A model generated the notes under the pieces. It was not told the origin of the DNA and searched no databases. It saw only the letters and a program-made list of their open reading frames with translations. The translations under genes and the position numbers were made by a program. Source: CAYQUV01 sp964421005 (GTDB lineage: Bacteria > Patescibacteriota > Minisyncoccia > Minisyncoccales > CG1-02-41-26). From it: a DNA stretch of 20,585 nucleotides. Positions 14,806-20,585 of this stretch are shown here, one piece after another. Position 1 is the first letter of the stretch, and every line of letters starts with the position of its first letter. The DNA is taken from positions 1 to 20,585 of the forward strand of contig CAYQUV010000013.1 of the NCBI GenBank assembly GCA_964421005.1. Direction: 5' to 3'.

Positions 14806-15723
14806 CTAATCTGTCCACCAGTACATCATTATGGAAAAGTCCACCAAATCCACTATACCATCAAAATTTATGTCAGCGCAACGATTACTTGGACGGCTCT
14901 GCCCCCAAAAATATAACAAAATTGAAAAGTCAATTAAATTCACTTTTCCGTCAAAATTTAAGTCCGCTCCTTTACAAACCAAAGCTCCCGGAGCCACAAC
15001 TAAAAAAGAAAGCGTTTGAGAAAATGGACTCTGTTCCCCATCCTCGTAAATAGATTTGACTCTTGCTGTATGTTCTGCTTCCTCTAAAAAAGCAGTATCC
15101 ATATTATAACTCCATTTTCCTTTTTTATCGGCAGAGGTTTTTTTAACTATCTCTTTGGGAGAGGAAACAAATATATTAATCTGGCTTTCAGGAAAACTCT
15201 GGCCTGAAAAATTAATTTTATCTCCCCTTTCTACCTGAGTAGGAGTAAGAGAAAAAGTAGGCGAAATGAAAATGCCGGAAATAGTCGTTGTTCTTTCTCC
15301 TAAAATAGAAACTTTAAAACTCAAAGTAACCGATTTCCTGCCTTCGGTATCCTCGGCAAAAATACCGAAATCATAAACTCCCTCGGGAATACCGGTTAAT
15401 TTTTTCTCAAACAAACCTGTTTTTTTTGCCTGAAAAGTGGCTGCCACATTGCCGTTTCTCAAAATAGTAACAAAAGCAGAAGGGTAAGCTCTTCCTTTGA
15501 AAATAACTTCGGCAACTGCCGGCGGAGGCGCACCACCGCCACCCCCTCCCCCGGGTGGTGCCTCTTCCTCTTCTTCCTCTTCTTCTTCACCGGGAGAGGG
15601 CACAACAGCGCTGACAGAAATTTGAACCTGCGAAGGCGGAGGTTGGCAATATCCTAAAAAAGGAAAAAAAAGCAAAAATAAAATTAAACCCAAAAACAAA
15701 GTTGAAATCCTTCTCCTATACAT
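14806..15723 (-). CDS. Secreted dockerin protein with two Ig-like domains
   Basis: A 305-residue protein with an RRR signal peptide (about 1-26), an acidic/glycine linker (nine Glu at 46-54, seven Gly at 58-64), Ig-like beta domains at about 72-140 and 150-245, and a C-terminal dockerin. The dockerin has two perfect calcium loops, DLNFDGKVNLID (254-265) and DINFDGIVDLVD (284-295), each followed by an FSI-type helix, with Asp1, Asn3, Asp5, Gly6, Asn/Asp9 and Asp12 all present. Loop positions 10-11, which set partner specificity in type I dockerins (often Ser-Thr), are hydrophobic (Leu-Ile, Leu-Val). Cys250 and Cys282 precede the two loops and could form a clasp. There is no membrane anchor or enzyme domain. 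It leads the operon of cohesin-like genes, so docking to them is the natural reading. The stop is TAG. Confidence 0.88.
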   Translation of the reverse strand: MYRRRISTLFLGLILFLLFFPFLGYCQPPPSQVQISVSAVVPSPGEEEEEEEEEAPPGGGGGGGAPPPAVAEVIFKGRAYPSAFVTILRNGNVAATFQAKKTGLFEKKLTGIPEGVYDFGIFAEDTEGRKSVTLSFKVSILGERTTTISGIFISPTFSLTPTQVERGDKINFSGQSFPESQINIFVSSPKEIVKKTSADKKGKWSYNMDTAFLEEAEHTARVKSIYEDGEQSPFSQTLSFLVVAPGALVCKGADLNFDGKVNLIDFSILLYFWGQSRPSNRCADINFDGIVDLVDFSIMMYWWTD

Positions 15724-15729
15724 TTATAT

Positions 15730-15735
15730 ATTATA
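15730..15735 (-). promoter_or_regulatory. -10 box placing the transcript start at the dockerin ATG
   Basis: A perfect TATAAT on the minus strand lies six bases before the dockerin start codon, so transcription would begin at or next to the ATG (leaderless mRNA). No good -35 is seen; the usual position is occupied by the terminator stem of the previous unit. A purine-rich AGGAGAAGG lies inside the first codons rather than upstream. Confidence 0.5.
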
Positions 15736-15736
15736 C

Positions 15737-15764
15737 AAAAAAAACCACCCGATATAAATCGGGT
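15737..15764 (-). terminator. Intrinsic terminator after the DUF916-like gene
   Basis: A 7-base-pair stem (15758-15764 with 15747-15753, ATCGGGT and its complement) with a 4-base loop is followed on the minus strand by GG and eight Ts. This is the clearest terminator in the window. It separates the surface-protein unit from the dockerin-cohesin operon. Confidence 0.88.
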
Positions 15765-15797
15765 AATTCTCAAAAATTTCAAAAGTTTTGATTGCTG

Positions 15798-16721
15798 TTA
15801 TTGTTTTACCACCCTCTCTCCTCTGACTAAAACCTTAAAGGCGGCCAGCCATCTTCTTCTGGTTAAAATGAAAAAGACAAGAACCGCCAATATTATAATT
15901 CCAACTTTCCAGGGAAAAGCCCAAAAAGTAATTACTGCCGGAACTAAATGAGTATTGCTTACTCCATAACTTCCGGTGAGCGTGGCAGTATATTTTCCTG
16001 CCCAAAGCCACTTTTTATTCAAAGCGGTATCAATTACCCGAATTGAATCGGGAAGAACATTTCTTTGAGGAATTTCAATATCGGCTACTTTTCTGCCAAA
16101 CCAATTAGTGACGGTTACAAAACCTTTTGGTTTAACGTGAACCGTTCCTTTATTCTCAAACCTCAGGGTAAAAGGTATAGGACCGTATTCGGAATAACGA
16201 GGGGCAGAAAAATCCTTGATTGTTAAATTCTCTTCAACTTCTCCCGCTACCGAAAGCAAAACCAAAGCACCTACTCTGCCCGCTACGGCTGCTCCCACAT
16301 ATTCTCCGCCAATCACCGCTGTTGTCCGGGCTAAAACCGAACCATAATGTCCGCCCGGCTCGGCATTTTCCGGGATATTGATAGTAAACTTGACAAATTT
16401 TTGTTCCGCTGGATTTAGAACAAACTCCATCGGTTCCATTTTCACCCACTTGGTAAGTGAATAAGTCTCTGTTCCGGCTGGCTCAATTTTCACATGGCCT
16501 ATTTCGCCTTCAACGGTGAAATCTTCTACTTCCATTCTTATTCCAACCGTAGCATCGCTTGGATTATAAACTTTAACCTGGTTTTCAATTACATCTCCGG
16601 GATTGGCAGTTAATTCAAAAGTTAGAGGAGAAATTCCAACTCCCCCTCCCTGAGAAAAGACAGTTTGTCCAAAAATTATCCCTCCGATAATTAAAATTGT
16701 AACAGGGATAAACTTTTTCAT
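15798..16721 (-). CDS. DUF916-like (WxL-interacting-type) membrane-anchored protein 1
   Basis: A 307-residue protein with a signal peptide (about 1-23), a first beta domain opening with VGISPLTFELTANPGD (28-43) and holding VEDFT (65-69) and WVKMEP, then the motif NAEPGGHYGSVL (119-130), a second beta domain (about 165-260), a membrane helix (about 270-287) and a short basic tail. The layout of two Ig-like domains plus C-terminal anchor, and the N-terminal pattern, resemble DUF916/WxL-interacting proteins of Gram-positive bacteria, which bind partner surface proteins and cell wall. It starts 34 bases after the small surface protein gene and shares NAEPGGHY with the protein at 17635-18780. DNA of that motif is also similar between the two, so they are paralogues. 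The function in this organism is inferred. Confidence 0.72.
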   Translation of the reverse strand: MKKFIPVTILIIGGIIFGQTVFSQGGGVGISPLTFELTANPGDVIENQVKVYNPSDATVGIRMEVEDFTVEGEIGHVKIEPAGTETYSLTKWVKMEPMEFVLNPAEQKFVKFTINIPENAEPGGHYGSVLARTTAVIGGEYVGAAVAGRVGALVLLSVAGEVEENLTIKDFSAPRYSEYGPIPFTLRFENKGTVHVKPKGFVTVTNWFGRKVADIEIPQRNVLPDSIRVIDTALNKKWLWAGKYTATLTGSYGVSNTHLVPAVITFWAFPWKVGIIILAVLVFFILTRRRWLAAFKVLVRGERVVKQ

Positions 16722-16755
16722 ATCTTTATTTCTATCCCTTCGGAGCAGCTAAAAT

Positions 16756-17385
16756 TTAGAAACTTCCGGTGGCTGTCAGAGTAATATAGTCGTTATAAGT
16801 ATCAGCCGGGGTAACACTCGAGATAGCTGCTTTAAGATATAGCCCTCCTGTATCTCCCGTTGTTGGCGAAGAAGAGCTAGCGAAATTTGCGGGAGTTGTC
16901 GCTAAAGCTCCTACCTGATCAGTTCCGACATAATCGTAAGCAGAATAAATTTTAAGTTTTGCTGGATTGGTACTGGTGCCTTGAGCGCCGTATCCTTCCG
17001 TACCGGCTGATAAAGTGGTAGCTGTTGACGTAACAAGATAACTGGTAGTTGTGCCGTAAAGCCCTCCTGTAGAACCGTCGCCGTAACCTTCAATGGTCAC
17101 TGTATACCCGTTAGCAGCATTGGTTTTGACGGTGAAATTGGTGGAAGTTACCGAAACACTGCCAACAGCCAGCGTTCCAAGATCCAAAGCTGAAGAAGAT
17201 ACATTTATGGAAATAGTTTGAGCCACAGTTGCTGAAACAGTTATTCCTGCGGTATCAGTGGTGGCGGCATCAACTTGTTTAATCTCAATCAATTTATTTA
17301 CCCCTATTATTGAAACAAACACTAAAAACAAACCAATCACAATCGCTAAACCTGCATCAATGTTTCTTTTAATGACTTTTGCCAT
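16756..17385 (-). CDS. Small secreted Thr/Ser-rich beta protein, partner of the DUF916-like protein
   Basis: The 209-residue protein has a basic N-terminus, a hydrophobic signal (about 11-32) with likely cleavage at VDA|ATT, then a beta-rich domain very rich in Thr, Ser, Ala and Gly and nearly free of charge. Visible motifs are ALDLGTL (66-72), TNAANGYTVTIEG and a C-terminal YNDYITLTATGSF. The same pattern (VDLGTL, TTASNGYVIT, YSTTITY) forms the C-terminal module of the large protein at 18837-20585. In both places a DUF916-like gene follows at once. This recalls WxL proteins, which pair with DUF916 partners, but the WxL motif itself is absent. It has its own strong promoter and could be an abundant surface or fibre-like protein (inference). 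No exact family was recognised. Confidence 0.7.
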   Translation of the reverse strand: MAKVIKRNIDAGLAIVIGLFLVFVSIIGVNKLIEIKQVDAATTDTAGITVSATVAQTISINVSSSALDLGTLAVGSVSVTSTNFTVKTNAANGYTVTIEGYGDGSTGGLYGTTTSYLVTSTATTLSAGTEGYGAQGTSTNPAKLKIYSAYDYVGTDQVGALATTPANFASSSSPTTGDTGGLYLKAAISSVTPADTYNDYITLTATGSF

Positions 17386-17499
17386 TTCTTAATTTTAAAT
17401 TCTTAAATTCTTTAAGATTAAACCGACCTTTTTATTTTATAAACCCTAAATTCACTTTAACATAAAATTCTTTGCTAATAGAAAAAAAGTTATCCACAA

Positions 17500-17529
17500 T
17501 TTATATTATTTTAATAAATTATTTGTCAA
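17500..17529 (-). promoter_or_regulatory. Promoter of the small surface protein gene
   Basis: A perfect TTGACA (17524-17529) and TATAAA (17500-17505), 18 bases apart on the minus strand, lie in the 249-base gap before the gene at 16756-17385. The start would be near 17493 with a leader of about 108 bases. It is the best -35/-10 pair in the window and suggests the downstream gene is expressed at a high level and separately from the upstream pair. Confidence 0.6.
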
Positions 17530-17634
17530 AAGTAAACGAGAAAGCGAAAGCTTTAAACAAGATAATCAAAACCGCTGCTTTTTTATTATTCCTAATCCCC
17601 CTATCAATACTTTTACTGCTGATTTCCTTTATTG

Positions 17635-18780
17635 TTATTCTCCTTTTATCAATGTTCTTACCGCCAATCTTATTCTCTTTTTGTGTTTTAAGAAAACAAA
17701 AATAAAAAGTAAAAGAATAAAAACAAAAATCAGCCAGAATTGCCAGGGCAAAGAAAAGAAAGTTAAAACAAATGGAATATCCGGCTGGAAAATTTTAGCC
17801 GTAATGGGACTTTTCGCCTGAAGCTCCAGTTTTACCTGATATTTCCCAAAAAATAAATTTTCGGCTAAAAACCTAGCAACGGGTTCCGGCAGCCATCTCA
17901 AGCGTGACGGTGTTTGAGGAGAAAACTCAACCGGGAACTGGCGGATTTTTCCGGGAAGAATTGTCTTTTGGGGAACTTTTGCCTCCCCTACTTTTCTGCC
18001 AAAGGTATTGTAAATCAAAATTCTACCAAAGGGCTTAATGTGATAAATATCATTGTTTTTAATCCGCAGAATAAAATTTTGAGGAGATTTTTTAGTAATG
18101 GTAACTTCGGGCGCTGCCCGGACTTCTTCAAAAAGGATATCAGAAAAAGCAGCAGTAAAAGAAGTGGCTAGATTTTCCAAAACCAATATTCTTTCTTCTT
18201 TTGGTACTGAGAATTCAACTATTTCCAGTTTATCTTCTTCCGGAGGTTCTAGAGTAAAACTCCTCACCGAGAACAAAAACAAAACTCCGATTACCGGAAT
18301 AGCCCGGGACTGGTCTTCTTTAAAATAAAAAGATGGCAATTTTGGTTCAAAAAGAACGACTGCGTAATGTCCGCCCGGTTCGGCATTATCGGGAACAGAA
18401 ACTTTGAAGTTAACTTTTTCTGTTTCATTTGGTTCCAGAATGAAATTTGGGTTTTCTATTTTAATCCATTTTCTTGAAGCAAAAGAAATATCTTGGGAGA
18501 GATCGTCAAACGACATTCCCCCTATTTCATCCCGGGCTGTGAAATCAGTAGTTCTTACCGAAATAGGTAAAGGAACATTGCTTTTATTGGTAATCTTAAT
18601 TTTATCAGTGATTACTTCACCCGGCAGAACACCGAGGTCAAAAGTATGAGGAGAGACAGACAATCGCGGCGAGATATCTTCAGCCAAACAATGAAACGGA
18701 AAAAAAAGAAAAGAGATAAGAGAAGAAAAGACAAAGCAGGCAGAAAGCAGACATTTAAATTTTACAACAGAGTATTTCAT
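17635..18780 (-). CDS. DUF916-like membrane-anchored protein 2
   Basis: The 381-residue protein has a signal peptide (about 1-33), a first beta domain with LSVSPHTFDLGVLPGE, TTDFT and KWIKIENP, the motif NAEPGGHYAVVL shared with the protein at 15798-16721, a longer second beta domain, a C-terminal membrane helix and a basic tail (KHKKRIRLAVRTLIKGE). The frame is open 25 codons upstream and overlaps the previous gene, but ATG 18778-18780 places the signal peptide at the very N-terminus and was chosen. It starts 56 bases after the large surface protein stop and is probably co-transcribed with it. The presumed role is to anchor or assemble that protein at the envelope, by analogy with DUF916/WxL pairs. 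Confidence 0.72.
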   Translation of the reverse strand: MKYSVVKFKCLLSACFVFSSLISFLFFPFHCLAEDISPRLSVSPHTFDLGVLPGEVITDKIKITNKSNVPLPISVRTTDFTARDEIGGMSFDDLSQDISFASRKWIKIENPNFILEPNETEKVNFKVSVPDNAEPGGHYAVVLFEPKLPSFYFKEDQSRAIPVIGVLFLFSVRSFTLEPPEEDKLEIVEFSVPKEERILVLENLATSFTAAFSDILFEEVRAAPEVTITKKSPQNFILRIKNNDIYHIKPFGRILIYNTFGRKVGEAKVPQKTILPGKIRQFPVEFSPQTPSRLRWLPEPVARFLAENLFFGKYQVKLELQAKSPITAKIFQPDIPFVLTFFSLPWQFWLIFVFILLLFIFVFLKHKKRIRLAVRTLIKGE

Positions 18781-18836
18781 TTTTTTTCTTGTTTCTTGCT
18801 GTTTAATTTTTTTTACCAATGTTGGACAGCAAACAA

Positions 18837-20585
18837 CTAATACTGAACGGTACATATATATGTAATAGTTGTTGAATATTTTGCTGCAGGTTTCTGAGTT
18901 TCAGAAACCGAAACTTTGTAGGTTATTGTATGTTGAGAACCGCTTCCAACAGGCATTGCTTCATCGGCCACTGCTTTTGCTGTAGCTTCACTGATGTCAA
19001 AACCGGCATATTTGGTAGAAGTGGCAAAACGATTGAGACCTCCTTGGCCAGAAAGGGTTGTGTCATCTGTTGTGTAACCAAAGCCGCACCACTGATTATC
19101 ATCTTTACAATAACCCGTCCAGGCAGCGGGAGAATCATTTTCATGGGGCCAGCGAGCAATTTCATAACTTGAAGTCACCAACTTCCCGTTGTTGCCTGCT
19201 GAATCATAAGCAGTGATTACATAGCCGTTGCTGGCAGTTGTTGTTACATATAATATAGTTGTCGCAGTGGCAGTGTAAAAATTGCTCGCATCTAAAGTGC
19301 CTAAATCAACATTTATTGAATCCACACCAAATTCCAAATCAGCGGTCATACCGGCATACCAGGTGCCGTAAGTTGGCGGACTGTTTAAAGCAGATTCTTG
19401 ATTGTTAACGGTAATATTATCTCTCTGCCAGTTTTCAGATATACATTTATCTACTGTGCTGGTTGATTCGGTGCTTGAAACAGAAGCGATATATTGATTG
19501 CCGAAATCATTCCAGTAATCATAATCTGTAAAACCGGCAGCAGAAATCTGTAAATTATATTTGTAATAAGTGGTGGTCGCGCTGTTTCTTGAATATTCTC
19601 TAATTCTGATTGCCCCATTACTTCCGGGCTGAGGAATGGTGCCTGTGGCAGAACCTGAAGTTAAAGTTACAGTCACTTGAGAAGTTGAAGCGTTCCCCCA
19701 ATCGGTGCCGTTATGCTTCCAAACTGTTGCTTGAGAAGTTGTGCTGTTGGAAATAGTGCAAGTGGCATTGCCGATATCCTGAAAAGTATCGTTTTTGTTA
19801 ATAACATGAGCTCCAAGATACCAATCAACATTCAAAGTGGCGCCGGCATCAGGAGCGTCTTCATTGTTTAAAATGGTGTTTAAAACAGTAATGGTTCCAG
19901 CGGCTGGATTAAGATAATTAATTGTCGCCTCCTGAATTAAAAGTTCAGAACCGGAATTATTGTTCAAATCCCATGAGCCACTGGCAGGAGCATAAGTTAT
20001 GATAGTAATATCGGTTGAAGTCGCACCTCCTCCCTTAATTTCCAAAGTGGCTCCGCTGTCAATCGTAATTGAAGTAGTAGAATTAATGGTAACCCGACAT
20101 TGCCGGTTATTGCCCGAAGAACCGTCAAAATCAGTAGCATAACTCCAATAATCAGTAGAGGTAGTATGATAATCACCAAAGATGTAGAGGTGGCCATTAT
20201 TCCCAGCATGGTCTTGGGAATATAGAGAACCTGAAGAATCCACATCGTAACTTGAAGCAGATGAGTTCCACATCCTGATATGGGTATTGGCTCCAATTTT
20301 TAAATTGCCATAGATATCACCGACAGTGCTTGAAGTATTAATGGAATAATTGGAGCCAGAATTGTTTAAATATAATGTAGAGCCTGCCCAAGTGGTAGAA
20401 GCCCCTCCTAATTGGGTATTAAATTTGCCCTGAACTTCAATAATGGAAGATGAGGTGGCAGTAAACGATGCCCCTTGCGTTAAATTCCAATTATTGATTG
20501 AGGTGGCATTGGCAGTAATTGTCCAGCCGCCTCCAGTTCCGTTGAAAGTAATATCGTAAAAAGGAGAAGAGCCGGGGTTGACGGT
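18837..20585 (-). CDS. Large beta-rich surface protein, C-terminal 582 residues (5' end outside window)
   Basis: The frame is open to the window edge, so the internal ATG at 20271-20273 is not the start. The first roughly 290 visible residues are Thr/Ser/Asn/Gly-rich with short beta-strand patterns such as TSITIDSGATLEIKGGG, GSWDLNNNSG and TINYLNPAAGTITVLN, typical of right-handed beta-helix or repeat surface proteins. The last about 170 residues (from about 414) form a module with INVDLGTL, VTTTASNGYVIT and a final YSTTITYICTVQY, matching the small secreted protein at 16756-17385. There is almost no Lys or Arg, no C-terminal membrane helix and no sorting motif, so attachment probably depends on the DUF916-like protein encoded next. 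The function is unknown; adhesin or S-layer-like roles are possible. Confidence 0.75.
   Translation of the reverse strand, partial: TVNPGSSPFYDITFNGTGGGWTITANATSINNWNLTQGASFTATSSSIIEVQGKFNTQLGGASTTWAGSTLYLNNSGSNYSINTSSTVGDIYGNLKIGANTHIRMWNSSASSYDVDSSGSLYSQDHAGNNGHLYIFGDYHTTSTDYWSYATDFDGSSGNNRQCRVTINSTTSITIDSGATLEIKGGGATSTDITIITYAPASGSWDLNNNSGSELLIQEATINYLNPAAGTITVLNTILNNEDAPDAGATLNVDWYLGAHVINKNDTFQDIGNATCTISNSTTSQATVWKHNGTDWGNASTSQVTVTLTSGSATGTIPQPGSNGAIRIREYSRNSATTTYYKYNLQISAAGFTDYDYWNDFGNQYIASVSSTESTSTVDKCISENWQRDNITVNNQESALNSPPTYGTWYAGMTADLEFGVDSINVDLGTLDASNFYTATATTILYVTTTASNGYVITAYDSAGNNGKLVTSSYEIARWPHENDSPAAWTGYCKDDNQWCGFGYTTDDTTLSGQGGLNRFATSTKYAGFDISEATAKAVADEAMPVGSGSQHTITYKVSVSETQKPAAKYSTTITYICTVQY

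Noticed and set aside
15540..15600. Short GC-rich and CTT-type repeat stretch, considered as a microsatellite or frameshift site
   Set aside because: It encodes the in-frame poly-Glu and poly-Gly linker of the dockerin protein and needs no other explanation.
17472..17705. Plus-strand 77-codon open frame with a hydrophobic stretch
   Set aside because: It starts inside the promoter region of the minus-strand gene, overlaps the 3' end of the DUF916-like gene in antisense, and its hydrophobicity mirrors AT-rich DNA. No ribosome binding site or family match was seen.
1..20585. Mobile element, phage or tRNA/rRNA genes
   Set aside because: No transposase, integrase, phage structural gene, terminal inverted repeat or recognisable tRNA/rRNA was seen.

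Overview
This window reads as Candidate Phyla Radiation (Patescibacteria), most likely a Parcubacteria-type bacterium. The DNA is AT-rich, the proteins are lysine-rich, and every supported gene lies on the minus strand. Shine-Dalgarno sites are rare, and the gene content is a minimal glycolysis and thiol-redox set next to a large block of secreted, membrane-anchored beta-rich proteins. Taxonomy is inferred from gene content and style; there is no rRNA gene here. UGA appears to be a normal stop, since enolase and one cohesin protein both end on it where expected.

Transcription runs from high to low coordinates. (1) 20585-15798 is a surface-protein block: a large beta-rich protein cut by the window edge, a DUF916-like membrane protein, then behind its own promoter a small secreted protein and a second DUF916-like protein. 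The small protein and the tail of the large one share a module, so this looks like one two-gene unit present twice. It ends at a clear intrinsic terminator (15737-15764). (2) 15735-9509 is a separate, tightly packed unit. It encodes a secreted dockerin protein followed by four paralogous genes with the layout signal peptide, cohesin-like domain, Ig-like domains, transmembrane helix, charged cytoplasmic tail. The second of the four is a pseudogene and the last contains a 10-N assembly gap. (3) 9461-6174 holds a divergent FtsZ with a histone-H1-like N-terminal extension, GalU, and a thioredoxin reductase of AhpF-like type. (4) 6101-1095 holds enolase, phosphoglycerate mutase, a DsbA-like membrane-anchored oxidoreductase, a CPYC glutaredoxin-like protein and GAPDH, so three lower-glycolysis enzymes and redox genes are interleaved. 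(5) 1094-609 is a 486-base gap holding a possible terminator, promoter, decayed small ORF and structured leader. (6) 608-1 holds a cysteine-rich type IV prepilin and the first codons of a second prepilin running off the edge.

How it fits together (inference): the dockerin-cohesin operon would let a secreted dockerin-bearing protein dock on membrane-anchored cohesin receptors, a cellulosome-like attachment logic with no enzyme domain visible. The DUF916-like proteins may anchor their partner surface proteins in the same way that Gram-positive WxL systems do. Several exported proteins carry paired cysteines, and the window also encodes an exported thiol oxidoreductase that could act on them. 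The most unusual content is the dockerin-cohesin operon together with the duplicated surface-protein/DUF916 pairs.
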